From Megascapheus bottae (lineage: Eukaryota; Chordata; Mammalia; Rodentia; Geomyidae): a stretch of DNA of 64,000 nt. A model generated the notes under the pieces. That model had not been told where the DNA came from and ran no database searches. It saw nothing but the letters and a program-made list of their open reading frames with translations. The position numbers were made by a program, and so were the translations under genes. This document shows, in pieces, positions 22,338 through 34,659 of this stretch (its first letter is position 1; each line of letters opens with the position of its first letter). Location of the stretch: contig JANJXV010000129.1 of the NCBI GenBank assembly GCA_024803745.1, forward strand, positions 682,001 to 746,000. The letters are read 5' to 3'.

Positions 22338-23160
22338 CAGTCTTTCTATTTCCTTACAAATTCGTCTGTCATTCTTTCTGACAGAAGCACAGAATTCCAT
22401 TGTGTAAAAACACCATATTTGATCTACTCATCAACTGACTGGCATCTGGGTTGGTTCCATACCTTTGTTATAGTAAATAGTGCTGTGATAAATGTTATTG
22501 TTCTAGTGAATTTAGTGAGTCCTATCTGGACGATTGTCAAGTAGTGAAATTGCTGGATCACAGGGGAGCTCTATGTTTAGTCTTTTTGGGATACTGCCAT
22601 AGAGCTTTTCATACTGGTTGAACGAGTTTGCAATCCCACCAGCAGTGTAGTAGTGATCCCTCTTGGCCACATCCCCTCCAGCATACGTTATTAGATTTCT
22701 GGATCTTGTCCATTCTAACTGGAGTGAGGAGGAAAAGGGAAAGAGGAACTGAAACTTTCTCTCCTTACAGATGACATGATTCTGTATTTAAAGAACCCTA
22801 TAGACTCTACTCCGAAGCTGCTTGAGCTGATATAAAATTTTGGTAAGGTAGCAGGGTATAAAATTAACCCTCAATGTCAACTGCCTTCCTATATGCCAAC
22901 AAATGAGAGGAATGAGGCAAGAATCAGGATAGCAACTCATTTTGCTATCAAAGAAAATAAAATACCTAGGAATTAACTTAGAATGTAAAGCACCTTTTTG
23001 ATGGAACTATAAACTCTGGAGAAGGAAATTAACGCAGAACTGAGGAAATGCAAAAACCTATGCTCCTGGTTTGGAAAATGTAATATTGTAAAAATGGCAA
23101 TCTTGATAAGGACTATCTACAAATTCAGTGCAATATTCATCAATATCCCAATGTCATTCT
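22338..23160. mobile_element. LINE-1 fragment with internal inversion, copy 1
   Basis: The piece 22,338-22,730 is antisense L1 ORF2 3' sequence (antisense of the CATAGCAAAGATATGG region). The piece 22,734-23,160 is sense ORF2 from the reverse transcriptase region, with LTDD where FADD is usual. Read on the minus strand, an inverted upstream part is followed by a sense downstream part, the structure left by twin-primed insertion. No 3' UTR or A-tail remains. Copy 2 (53,813-54,700) has the same joint and keeps 204 bp more at the right side. Confidence 0.8.
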
Positions 23161-26100
23161 GGGTAGATCCAACTCTGTCATCGATTCTGAGGTCTGCTCT
23201 GGGAGTCTTGGTCACAAGTTGTTCTGTGGCATCTGCTGCCAGCCTGTGCCTATTTGCTTCCTTTTCCTCCAGCAGCCTACAACAGGGAATGAAGTTCACT
23301 CGCGGATGCTCTCCTTCATATGCAGGGCAGGATGAGCCCAACCCTCCCACATCTTCCTCTTCTAATTTTTGGGAAAAAATGTGCTGGCAAAAGTCCTCAG
23401 GTGTGGCGCATGGCTGATCCACACTTTTAATCCAGGCTGGTCACGAGGCTGAGATCTGAGTATGGAAGTTCCAAGTCACCTAGAACAGGAAAGTCTGATA
23501 GATTCTTACTACCAAAAATAAAAACAGCTGGGAATGGAATTTGGGCTCAAGTGGTAAAGGGCTAGTCTTGAGTACAAATGCTTAGTGCCCAGGCCCTGAG
23601 TTCAGGCTCCAGCACTGCCAAAAACCTCACTTTAGTGAGATTTTAGCTTTATCCATGTAGGCACATCTCACTGGAATTTTTGCTGGTAGAGATAGTCTTC
23701 ATAATTCTGTCTCAAGGTAAAGGTCCTCCTGGGGTAGTACACAAAAGGTGTCATGGAGAGAGGAGCCCCACTTGCTCCAGGTTTGAAGATGGCATAGGTC
23801 AAGCCAGCATGGAGTTGGCACATCAGTCTTTTTCCTAGCACCACCTACCAGTGAATGTCAAATGACAGTGATTGTTGTGGGATTGTGTGATTGAAGTGCC
23901 CCATTAAGGGCAGTGTAAGCACATCCAAACTTGGATACCAGGAATGCTGAAATCTCAAAGCTAAGATTTCTGTTGGCTACAGAAATGCTGGTGTGTCTGT
24001 GATTCACTAAAAGTTCAGGTGCAAAGATTCTGAAGCTTGATGCCATGTGTTTATTCCATTTAGTAAAATTATTTTAATGCACTGTATAAGTTAAAACATT
24101 TGATAAGAGTCAGGGGTAGGGAAAACATTGTCGTTGAATTCAGGTGTCTGGCAGGGTAATGGGGGGGGTGTTGGTGGCTGGGACTATGAAGCTGGAGCTG
24201 CTATCAAACCATGGATCATGTTCCTCTTTGTCTGGGAGAAATGACTCCAAAGATGAAATTTGAATGGTGAGGAAAAGATGATAATGTACTCAGGAAATTT
24301 CTCCTAAACAAATGCTCATGTGGAAGTGGGATGGGGGCTGGGCATGTCTGAGGCAGAGCTTAAGGGGGCTTCTCATGGCGTTGAGAACATTCCTTGCGAC
24401 TTCAGGCATGCAGCAGGGTGTTTTAGATGACCATTGTGAGATGGATGGAATAAGACTGGAGACAAGATGAATGCTGGGATCCTGCAATGCTCTTGCATGA
24501 GTGGCTGGTGGCTCACCTGAAAGAACTAATTATGTCTAAAAAAGAAATCAGGAATTTGTTTTGATTAGATAATACCTGTAATCCGAGGCATATTCAGGAT
24601 CCTGATCTTAGTATTGTGGTTTAAAACCAACCCAGCAAAGGAAAAAATGCATGAGACTCATACTCCCAGTTTAGAGAATGAACAAAGATTGAAGTAGAGC
24701 TGTGGCTCAAGAGCTAGAGTGCTACCTTGAGCAAAGAAAAGCTAAGAAAAAGCTCCAGGTCTTGAGTTCAAGGCGAGGAATGAAAGCAGGAAGGTAAAAA
24801 AAGGGAAGTATGTGAGGAAGGGATATATATAAATGAAAGAGAGAAGGAACTAGAAATTTAAAACTAGAGAATATTTAAAAGTCATCAGTCCTTTTAAGAA
24901 AAGTGTTGGAGTATGGGTTCTATATGTGGTGAACTGGAAGCCCAGCAGTGACTTGTTAACCAAAGAGTCACCATGATGAGCAAAGGATAGAAATCTGCAT
25001 GAGCCTCTTAGCGGATGGAGTCACAGAAGAGAACCTCAGCTCCCATCCCATAGTTAGAAGTATATAGAGATGGGGAAGTTGGCATCACCTTGATGTCATT
25101 GTGTCCATGGAGACTGGAAGCCATGGCTCTGTGAAAGCACAATGTTCTGGTTACTGAGCTGGGAGGCTGAGGAGAGCCAAGTCCTGGCCATGAAGAAATC
25201 AGGGTGGCAGCAGAGCAACTCTGCTGCAGTGTGTGCCTGCTTGGCTGTTCTTATTCTGTGGTGGATCAGGCTGGAGCGGGTGATAGTAACTGTTTTGTGG
25301 TCACAAGCCCTTCACCAAGAGCTTCCTCTGGGATCCTCATAAGCTACAGGGTGGCTGGTGGTGGGATGTGTGTGGGGTGAAAGTGACAGAGGGATGGATG
25401 CATGGCAAGGTGGGTGAAGAGATGAGAGGAATGATGAGAGCCCAGTTCATTGGTTTCCAAGGTTAATGGGTGGGAGGTAGAGAGGCATGATGGAGGAATG
25501 ATGGAGGCAGGGGAAGGTGGTGACAGAGTGAGGCCATCTGTAGTGCCAGCCTGGCCATCATCTGAAGCCCATAGGCAGCTTCCTGATCCTTCACTTAGTC
25601 CTGCTCCTTGTGGAGGGAATGTCAAGTGTACCCAGAGCTAGGGGTGGGGCAATGATAGTAGCACCTGGAAAACCATTGGCCTCTACCTGGATGAGGGGTG
25701 GTTATGGCTCCCATGCTGGGTGGCCTGATAGCTATGGAACAGATCTCTCCTTAGCTACCACAGTCAGTGGCTGCTCTCCATCTAGGGTTAGGGCACCTGC
25801 TCAGCCATCAGGACACCCCATGCCAGGACAGAGGCCTACAATTCAGATGGCAGCACAGGGGTGAAGATGATCTCACCGTAGCCCTAGTTACATGGCTGCC
25901 CCAGCATGCAGGACAGGATGAGCTGGGGAAGATGTTCTCTGTGTTTTTCCACAGCCTATCCCGGCCTCTTCTTGTGTCTGATTAGACCAAGAGAGTACCA
26001 GGTTCCCTCTCATAGTCCTGGTTCTTTTTCTTTTACAGTCATGAGGCTTGAACTCAGGTCCTGGGTACTGTCCCTGAGCTCTTTTGCTCAAGGTTGATGC

Positions 26101-26300
26101 TCTACCATTTGAACCATAGTGCCATTTCCAGCTTTTCCTTTTCATGTGGATCTCTGATATGTCCAGTACTGTGCCTGCAGGGAGGCACTCACCCCACAGA
26201 CAGAGCCACCTCTGCCGTGACTGTGACTGCCCACAACCCTCACACCCACTCCTTGCACACCCCTCGACTCCAGTTTTAGCTCCTCTTGGACTGGGTGTCC
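23161..26300. other. Low-copy interval with SINEs, no recognised gene
   Basis: About 3.1 kb, duplicated at 54,843-58,000. It contains SINEs at about 23,410-23,625, 24,520-24,800 and 26,028-26,150 (minus). ORFs of 60-115 codons occur on both strands, for example minus 23,117-23,422 and plus 25,610-25,864, but none shows a domain I know, and most change between the two copies. A long G/C-richer stretch (25.1-26.4 kb) could contain exons of the phospholipase-like locus downstream; I cannot place them. Confidence 0.55.
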
Positions 26301-26339
26301 AGCCTACCCCTTCCTACACTCACAAAGGGTCTACAATTG

Positions 26340-26690
26340 TCTTCCCAGGGTCCTTTCTTCTGCCAGCCAGAGTACAGACTGTGCACATCTTGACGATCAC
26401 AGAGCTCAAAGCCAAAGGCTGAGATGCAGAAGGGGTGACCCAGTAGCTGCACAGGGCCCATGGATCATCCTGTGCATCCCCCAGCCTGTGACTTCCCCCA
26501 CCCCCTTGGCAGTTAACTGGAAATGAGAGTTTCATGGACTTTCCTTTCTGGACTGGCTTCAAACAGAAGCTATGCACAGTTTTCAAACCATACCCTACTG
26601 AAGAAGGGAAGCTTGATCTGGTGCTTAACTGGGTTGCACTTTGGCTCTGTTTGCTATGCCTCACGGGAGGGGGCTCATCATTTGTAGACT
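26340..26690 (+). pseudogene. Group IV phospholipase A2-like remnant, copy 1 (exons partly deleted)
   Basis: Two pieces resemble the cytosolic phospholipase A2 D/B/F group. At about 26,370-26,420, RVQTVHILTITELKAKG resembles the first strand of the N-terminal C2 domain. At 26,513-26,686, LTGNESFMDFPFWTGFKQKL, with P-T-E-E-G-K-L-D-L following, resembles the region between the C2 domain and the catalytic lipase domain. The exons that should lie between them are missing here because 582 bp are deleted at a repeated CTTGGCAG; copy 2 keeps them. The match is by eye, so it is tentative. The catalytic GxSGS region was not found. Confidence 0.45.
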
Positions 26691-28480
26691 AAGATCTCAT
26701 GACCTTCAAAGCCAAATGCTACCTGAAAGTTCAGGGTCCCAGCCTATGTGTTGGGCCGGGGTGAATACATTCTCTGTTATGCTGGGTCATCAACCCATGT
26801 TTTAAGCTGGAAGTAGGCAGTGCCACATTTGATAAGAACATCTGCCAGAGATTGTCACCTCATGAAAGCAGATTCTAAATTTGTATTCCATTTCCTGTGG
26901 TGGAGACATCCCCTCCAACTTAGACAGGCTCACATCCACCTGCAGGTCACACTCCTAATGCACCCTTGAGTGTCCTCATGGTATTGGGATCTAAGTTTGT
27001 AGGGAATGCTGCTTTAGTCCATGAATTAGCTGGACAAGTGATGACAAACGTGTTGTGGATTAATATGAGAACAATTTAAGAAGCCCTGGAGGAGCATCAA
27101 CCTGACCCTCTGTGGTGCTATAAATCTGATAGGATGTTCCAGACTGAGAAACAATCACATGGCTTTGTGTTTGGCATCCAGACAAGTGAGTGCATGTCTT
27201 AGCTGTCAGCCAATACAGAGGAGGACATGAATAAGTGGGTGGAAAGCATCTGTCAGACCCCTGTCTGGGGGCAGGTGGAGAGAACATAGGAAGGTAGATA
27301 CCATGGCTGTGGTGGGGCCAAAAAGGGTAAAAGAGGCAAAGGAAACAGGTGCTGGTAGCTCAAGACTGTCATCCTAGCTACTCAGGAGTTTGAGATCTGA
27401 GGATCACAATTCAAAGCCAGCCCAGGACAGAAACTCCATGAGACTCTTATCTGCAATAAACTACTGCATGCAAGAAGCTCAGGCTCAGTGACAGCATCCA
27501 GGCCTAGCGTTCAAAACCCAGGACTGGCAGAAAAAAGTATCAAAGGACAAGAAGCTGGCCAAAAGTTAGAGGGACTCTATTTTGACAAACAATATAATGA
27601 TAAGTTGCACTCAGAAGACTTGCACAAAATCTGGAAACGCGTGAGACCTATCTATGTATGTTTCCCGTTTGTCTAAATATATATGTTTATGCATTTATAT
27701 ATTAGTATAGAGAGACAGATCAATACATATGACTATACATATATACATAGCCAGACACTTATGGGTGGGTGGTATACTGTGTGAGAGTTTGTGTTTGTGT
27801 TTTGTGGATGGCTATCTCTGTTTAAGAAAGATAGAAAATATGTAAATATCTTTAAAAAAAACTTCATAAAATACGGAGAGACCTAAGCTCTTGAGGGAAT
27901 CGGAAATGACAAGATTATTCACAGGCACGTTTATCCTTATGGATTCCTCAGCAAGTTTTAATTTTTTTCATTATTTTCTTTCTTTTTTTGAACCAGTGCT
28001 AAGGATTTCTCTCAGGGACCAGGTGCTGCCAATTACTAATTTTCTCATGGCTGCTACAAGAGGAACTGAGCCACAGTTCCACTTTTGCCTTATTTATTCG
28101 TGCTTAACTGAAGATAAAGATTTCTATCAGTGACTTTCTTTCAGGGGCTGGATTCTAACGAGGATCCCCAGACCTCAGGCTTCTCTATAGCTACAATTAA
28201 CAATATGAGAACCCAGCACTGGGTTCCAATGCACAGGGCAAGAAATTGAGTGAATCTCTCAACTCCAATTAGCTATAATAAGCTACAAGTGAAAGACCAA
28301 TACCTTTGAGGAAAAGATGCTGAGGGTTATCACACAGGCCCTATAAGTAAGCCCTAAACCCTGTACACATGTGTGCATGCACACATTGGCAGATACACAC
28401 ACATGCACACACACAATATCTCAGGCAATATTGTATTGTGAATTAATATCCAAAGATTGGACAAAGGATAGCAAGTAATA
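26690..28480. other. Intergenic interval with SINE, AT-rich and CA-rich stretches
   Basis: It contains a 7SL/B1-like + Geo SINE at about 27,345-27,535 and TA-rich sequence at 27,670-27,760. A short CA/CACA-rich stretch lies at 28,375-28,415. No coding sequence is recognised. Copy 2 carries the same at about 58,960-60,748. Confidence 0.6.
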
Positions 28481-28481
28481 A

Positions 28482-29845
28482 AATCTGTTTTTCTTGTCTA
28501 CATTGAGGGAAAGGGATAAGTCACAAGATGCAGAAGCGAAGAATTCAGAGGCAAATGCTGTGAGTGAATAACTTGTAAAAAGCACATTTCTTTTCTTTTC
28601 TTTTCTTTTGTTTTTTCTGCCATTCCTGGGGCTTGAACTCAGGGCCTGAGCACTGCTCTTGGCTTTTCCCAAGTCTAGCCCTCTGCCACTTGAGCCGCAT
28701 TGCCATATGGATTTTTATATCTGTGTGATATTAAGGACTCAAACCTAGATCTTCATGGATGCTAGGCAAGCACTCTACCACTGGGCCAAACTCTAAACCC
28801 AGATAAAGTATTTATAAATAGTCATAATCATCATATCAAAATATCCTTTCTCCTACAAAGAATGAACACTTATCTGTGTCTGTTAGACTTTTTTTTATGT
28901 CACCAATGCTTCTGTGATTTTTCCACTTGCATTTTTACAGATGACAGCACAGATATTCATCAGGAAGAAAAATTGATTACGATACAGAAACCTAACAACG
29001 TCCTAGAAGATTGAAGTGAATACTATGTGCAAGATGGCCTGGGTGTTTCATCTATTTGTAGAGTGCTTGGCTACCACACAAAAAGACTCTGGTTTGATTC
29101 TGGAGTACTATATACATAGAAAACTCTGGAAGTGGTGCTGTGGCTTGGTGGGACAGCTATAGCCTAAAGAAAGCCTAAGAACAATGGTCAGGCTCTGAGG
29201 TCAAGTCCCAGGACTAGCAAAGAAAATGTGCAAGAGGCAAAATGCAAGCTGAGAAGGCACTGTGAAGCAAAATGTCTTGTGAAGGCTAAGGGGAATAGTG
29301 ACAGTTAAGTTTGGATTTTACTTTAGAAAGGCTCCTTGAGCCTGAGACCAGGCTAGCACTTACGCCTAGTTAATGACTTGGGATTTGAACAAAAAGGTGT
29401 GCTGTTTACTACATCCATATGTGAGGTGGGAAGGGAGATTCAGCCTCCAGTAAGTCTTTGGGGAGGTCTTCTGTGAGCAAGGAGCTTTGGTCATTGGGCC
29501 TTGAAAGGTGACCCTACCTACCTCACAATGGAACAGAATATGGAACCCTGGTAACCAAGCCACTGCATGTGACAACCAGCTCAAGTCAGCTCCCTTGGCC
29601 TGTGGCTCAGGAGGAAGAAAGATGTTGCTGTGCTGTTGCCAACGGTCAGGAGGCTCGGATCTCAGGCATGAGAGATATGGATCTCTCACTTGAAGAAGTA
29701 GATTCTGGACCAGTGCCAAGCCAAAATTCCCGTATATCAGGCATTTCTCTAGGAAGAAAGCCAGGAAACTCCAGGGCAACTCAGATGAGGTATATTGAGA
29801 GGAAACCTATTTGAACCCATCATCCTGCCCACACACTACAACCTT
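28482..29845 (-). repeat. Spacer-related segment, inverted relative to the L1 array (copy 1)
   Basis: The reverse complement of this stretch aligns end to end with the L1-array spacer (2,080-3,448 and its copies), including both internal SINEs (here about 28,610-28,800 minus and 29,030-29,225 plus). It is more diverged from the spacers than they are from each other. No L1 lies at either end here: the homology stops at AAGAAGGTTGTAG on one side and GTAGACAAGAAAAACAGAT on the other. It may therefore represent the pre-insertion arrangement. Confidence 0.85.
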
Positions 29846-32285
29846 CTTGTGTACTTTCAAGTGACTATACTGAGATTAGAGTGTGTCATTTCCAATCTAC
29901 TCTATTCCAATTCCTCAGTGTGAAGTGTGGTCCCATTCCTACGTTTGAAATATCCACTGTTTTGCCAACATAATGTGATGGTAAGTCAGCTCAGACTCTG
30001 AATGAGCCTTGTAACGTATGGATCCTGGAGGAAGGCCTGTTGGAGATGCTGCTGACAAAGCTGATCGCTGCCTACCAGAAAGGTGATCTCTTTTACGTGG
30101 GAAACTTCCTGCACAATTTCAAATAGTGGAGGACAATGTAGTAGTTGCTGGAAATTCTCTTGACAAAGTGAGTGTTCCCACCCAAACCCAGGTTTGCTCA
30201 CCCCTCCTGGCCAAGCCTTGGAATACTTGGATCCTCTCTGAGCCTGTTTGGTTCACTGGGGTGTTCACAGGGGAGCTAAGCATGATACAAGTGCACAAAC
30301 TACTTCATTATGACTGGGACACCATGCCATTTCATTTCCCTCACAAGCTACTGGAGTCTCAACAGTGTGCTTACTGAGAAGTTGGATTTCAGGCATGAGT
30401 AAGTGGCTCCCAACTGCAGCCCTCACCTAGGTGACATCCTAGGAAATCCCATTTCCCAGTAAGAAATGAGGTGTCAGTACTAATGGCGGAGGCCTGTGAA
30501 ATACTGGCGTCAGAGGAAAAGCTGGGGGCTGAATCACTTTTGAGCCATCAGGGAGGGATTGTGATAGCTTTGCCTGTTAGAACCTGAAAGCATTTACATT
30601 TTGGTGTGTGGTCCAGTGCTGCCACTTGAACCTGAACCCAGGTCTAAATACCATTCCTTTGGTGTTCAAAAATTAGCACTGTACCATTTGAGTCATAGGT
30701 CAAGTTCTGGCTTTTTGCTGCCTAATTGAAGACAAGTGCCTTTAGACTTTTACTGACTAGACTGGCTTTCCACTGTGATCTTCAGAGCTCAGCCTGCTGG
30801 GTGGCTAAGATTAGAGGAATGAGCATTTAGTTCTTTATTTAGAGCATTCACTTATTGATTTATTTAGAGCGTTTACTTAGTTAATTTAAGGTGCGTTTAC
30901 TTTGGACAGATGCATAGAGGCCTCTCTCAGAAGCTTCTGGAAGTGGGGTGTAAAAGTCATCCTGTTCTCGAGTGTCTCTTACCCCCCTCCCAGCACATAA
31001 GTGCACATCTCTGCAGGACAGCCACAGCATTAGAGTCCTGCAAGAAAGCGGCTTTGGTAAAAGGCTCAGGATGGAGAGAGAGGGCTCTCACTTTCCTTGT
31101 ACCGAATGTGCCCACAGCATCATGTGTTCCATCTATACGATGTGAATGGACTTCTACCCCAGTGATTTCTACGAGTTCAAGAACTGCCACACCCTGACAC
31201 AACTCAAGCTCTATATGAGGCTCCACATGCCGGCTTTGGACCTGCCCTTCTAAACACATACTTTTTGACCAGCTGGAGGAATGTGCGAACAGTAAGACCA
31301 AGAAAAAGTAGAAGTCCTGGTGTGGGTGCCTCAGAGCCTGTGAGTAGGAAGCCCATGTGGTCTAGATATTGGTTGGCCCTTACTTCTACAGAGCTTGGCA
31401 AAATGCCCTTTATGGGTGGTGTCAGCCAGGTAATGTCTGTCCTCTGAAAGGACTCGGGAATAAGCACTCATTAGAAAGACCCTACACCTCCTCAGTGTTC
31501 AGTCCAAACTCCAGTTCTACAGGTTCCTCCATTAGATCCTCATGGAAGTGGAGTGACACTTCAACTTGCAGAGTCCACTCTGTCCACTCTGTACCTATTT
31601 CCATTCTTAGGTTTGGGTCATCGTGGAAGAGCTTATCCTGAACTCCGGATGAAAAACCCACCAATGGAGCTGGTGAGTGATGGAGACTGAGAATCATCAC
31701 TGCACTCCAGAAAGCATGGGCCTTCTGTAGAAATTACCAAACAGGTTTAGAGTCCTGTGGATATACCTTTTGCTCTGAACCTCATGTGTGACACAGTTGA
31801 ACCTGCAGATACTATGGAGGAAGAAAAAGAGCAGCCAGATTTCCTTCCGTTTCCTTTCACACTCCACCCAGAGTCAGTCCATCTGAGTCAGAGTAACACT
31901 CCACTTATTGTGCAAGCTGAAGGGGCACACGCTGGGCTCATGGAAAATGTCCCCATGGGAAGCAGCAAGTGTACTCTCAATACTGGATTCATTGGAGGAA
32001 AATGAATCCATCCTCACAGAATATCCAGACCCATCCATCTCACTGAAAGAGACTCAATCTCTATTCGACAAACCAGAATCCATCCCCCTCTTAACTCAGG
32101 AAGGACATTCTGTTTCTCATGAGGAAGGAGACCCTTCTGAGGACTCTGAAGGAGAATTACTGTCTGAAGGCAACTTGGAGGCCAGTCTGGATTTAGAGCT
32201 TCCCTGTCCCCTTCCTAAAAAGACATCTCTTTATCTTGCTCTCATGATTCTTGTCAAGTATTCATTGTATTTACTTTGCTAACTA
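29846..32285 (+). pseudogene. RALGDS-like pseudogene, copy 1 (RasGEF N-terminal region)
   Basis: RALGDS proteins are exchange factors for Ral GTPases. Exon-like block 1 (29,977-30,167) reads KSAQTLNEPCNVWILEEGLL, then KLIAAYQKGDLFYVGNFLHN, and keeps co-linear spacing with the RasGEF N-terminal domain through three TAG stops to a GTGAGT donor. Block 2 (31,113-31,311) reads HSIMCSIYTM, TGA, then DFYPSDFYEFKNCHTLTQLK and LYMRLHMPALDL. A +1 shift gives HILFDQLEE, and a TAG follows. An acidic, Pro-rich stretch (31,757-32,282) may be the linker. No catalytic CDC25 domain is present. Rodent genomes carry expanded RALGDS-like families, which this fits. Confidence 0.75.
30605..30830 (-). mobile_element. 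SINE within the RALGDS-like pseudogene intron
   Basis: The minus strand shows a right-half and B1-like arrangement (CCAGTGCTGCCACTTGAACC, then CAGCCTGCTGGGTGGCTAAG on the plus strand). It is diverged and shared with copy 2 at about 62,866-63,092. Confidence 0.55.
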
Positions 32286-32696
32286 TTAAACTCTCATTGT
32301 TAATATTATGGTGTGCAGTTCTTCAGTGCTTATTATACTGTGTTTTATTTTCCACTTATAATGTGAGACCTCAGACACATAGGTCCTGGGTGGGCCAAAA
32401 ACCAGACAGGTCTGGTCCCATAGAAGACAACCTTACTGGATATACAAGGAACTATGAAATGCATGGAATCACCAGGAATCCAGGCCAGGCCTCCATGTAA
32501 AGACAAGTCAGCTACCAAAGCTTAAGGACAGAGCAGATGCCTGGAAATGTGTTTTGTCAATCGGGAGAAGTGCCAGAGTAACTGTAATATTATGTGGGAC
32601 TCTGTTCTGTGAGTTCAAGTCTGTTTATATATCCATTGTGCTTTGTACAAATATTTAAGAAAATTAAAACTCCACAATAGCATCAAAAATCTACTT

Positions 32697-32890
32697 TGGC
32701 TTTGAATGTGGCCTAGTTGTAGAGTGCTCGCCTAGTATACAAGAAGACCTTGATTCAATTCCTCAGCACTGCATACACAGAAAAAGCAGATGGGGCACTG
32801 TGGCTCAGGTGTCAGAGTGCCACCCTTGAACAAATGTGGCCAAGGACAGTTCCTGGTCCCTCAGTTCAAGTCCCAGGACTAGCGAAACAA
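32697..32890 (+). mobile_element. Dimeric ID-like SINE (IDL-Geo type)
   Basis: The ID-like half carries TTGTAGAGTGCTCGCCTAG. The right half carries GGGGCACTGTGGCTCAGG and ends at CCCAGGACTAGCG. Confidence 0.8.
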
Positions 32891-33309
32891 GAAATCATAC
32901 CATTTTCCACACATTTGGAAATAAATCTGTTTTATCTAACCCTACTTCTTTTTTGCCAGTCCAGGGTGTGTGCCAGCAAGCCAAACTACTGGCCCCCAAC
33001 CTTACTATTTTTAATCATTTAATTTTTTTACATAATCATATTTCATGCTGTCTGTATTAATAGCATAAACAGTATGCTTAGTGTAATAATGTTAAAGGTA
33101 AAACATAAGAAATTAATAACTAAAATTCCTTTTTTATTATTTTTATAGCATTACTACAATTTTATGAGAAAAATTACCTAGAATGCCTAGAATGTTTATT
33201 TTAGAGTTCAAGTAATCCATTTTGATAAATATATCAACCTACATCATTTATTTGAACACATTTTAAACTATTTTTGTCAGGAATGAAAATACATACATAT
33301 TTGTTGTAA

Positions 33310-33450
33310 ATGAAATTTATGACTTGGGGGGAAGGGAAAAAGAAAAGGGGGAAGGGGGTAACAGTTTTTACAAGAAATGTACTCATTACATATGTAACAG
33401 CAATCTCTTTGTATATCACCTTGACAACAAATTTTTTGAAAAGTACAATG
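33310..33450 (+). repeat. Purine-rich repeat end, unclassified
   Basis: A purine-rich run (GGGGGGAAGGGAAAAAG) is followed by GGTAACAG, ACAAGAAATGTACTCATTAC and a TATATCACC-like end. A related arrangement is at 39,960-40,060 (GGGATAACAA, AAGAAATGTGTTCATTAC, then TATATTGACTTAAC). Two copies suggest the 3' end of an interspersed element, possibly an older L1-like family. Confidence 0.5.
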
Positions 33451-33477
33451 AGTTTAAATGTCTACTTTGGGCAGAAT

Positions 33478-33690
33478 TTTTTTTTGCCAGTACTGGGCTT
33501 AGACTCAGGACCTGAGCCCGATCCTTGTTTTTGTTTTTGTTTATTCTTAAGGCGCAAGTTCTATCACATGTGCCACAGCACCACTTTTATCTTTTTTTAT
33601 CTATGTTGTGCTGACGAATTGAACTTGGGTCTTCATTCATGCTCGGCAAGAACTCTTCCACTAGGCTTAACTTATGGCCCCAGTGGGAAG
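33478..33690 (-). mobile_element. Dimeric ID-like SINE (IDL-Geo type)
   Basis: The T-run at about 33,477-33,484 is the tail on the minus strand. The right half and ID-like half follow to about 33,690. Confidence 0.7.
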
Positions 33691-33774
33691 GAAGTTTTCC
33701 ATAAAATATGTAGGAAATATGTACACTAAGGAAAAGCCATCAAAAATAGAAGAAAAATTATATACTTAGATAAC

Positions 33775-34470
33775 GACATGCCAGTATTATGGCAGATCTC
33801 TGTAATTCTAGCTTCAAGAGTGGCCTATTTGGACAGGGAGTTGGCTGGCTGAAGTAAAGTGCTATCCTTGAGCAAGCCCTAGGACAGTGCTCTGGCCATG
33901 AGTTGAAGCCATAGGACATGCAAAAAATAATAATTTAATGCCGGTGACTGGTGGCTCACCCTGGTAATCCTAGCTACCCTGGAGGATCGAGGTTCAAAGA
34001 CGGCCCAGGCATAAAAATCTGTGAGAATCTTATTTCCAAATAATCCAGAAAATTCAAAATGAAAATGTGCCTCAAGTGGTAGAGCTCTTGCCTTGAGCTG
34101 AAGAGCTTAAGGTAAACATCCAGGCCCAGAGTTCAAGCCCCATGAGTGAAAAAAAGAAAAAGAAAAAGAAAGCCCTTATCTAAGGCTGGAGTGCACACTA
34201 CTGGTAGTTTGCTTGCCTAGTATGCACAAAGCCCTGTGTTCAATTACTCTGTACCACTTACACCAAAAAAAAAGCTGGAAATGATCTCAGAAGGTTGGGT
34301 TCTGAGGATCACAGTTCAAAGCCAGGCCAGACACTAAAGTCCATGAAACTGTTACTTCCACTTAAGCACCAGAAAACCAGAAGTGACACTGTGGCTCAAG
34401 GTGTTTAAGGTTGTAGCCTTGAGCTGAAGAGCCCAGGGACACTGCCCAGGTGCACAATTAAAGTCTTACA
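33775..34470 (+). mobile_element. Cluster of SINE copies and fragments
   Basis: At least three tightly packed units occur: a partial dimer at 33,775-33,920, a 7SL/B1-like + Geo dimer at about 33,940-34,160 (GGTGGCTCACCCTGGTAATC), and an ID-like piece at 34,180-34,270 followed by another B1-like + Geo copy to 34,470 that runs into the GA repeat. Confidence 0.7.
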
Positions 34471-34471
34471 A

Positions 34472-34525
<54 letters not shown>

Positions 34526-34544
34526 CAGAGAGGCAGAGAGAGAC

Positions 34545-34599
<55 letters not shown>

Positions 34600-34645
34600 C
34601 AGACCGACAGAGACAGGCAGAGACAGAGAGACAGAGACAGAGACA
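34472..34645. repeat. (GA)n microsatellite with ACAG interruptions
   Basis: This is about 170 bp of AG/ACAG repeat in the same relation to a preceding SINE tail as the tract at 22,058. It probably grew from the SINE tail. Confidence 0.93.
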
Positions 34646-34659
34646 TCAAACAGTCAGGC

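Noticed and set aside
23117..23422. 101-codon minus-strand ORF shared in part with 54,838-55,023
   Set aside because: No recognised domain. The 204-bp deletion in copy 1 creates much of its length, and it is only 61 codons in copy 2.
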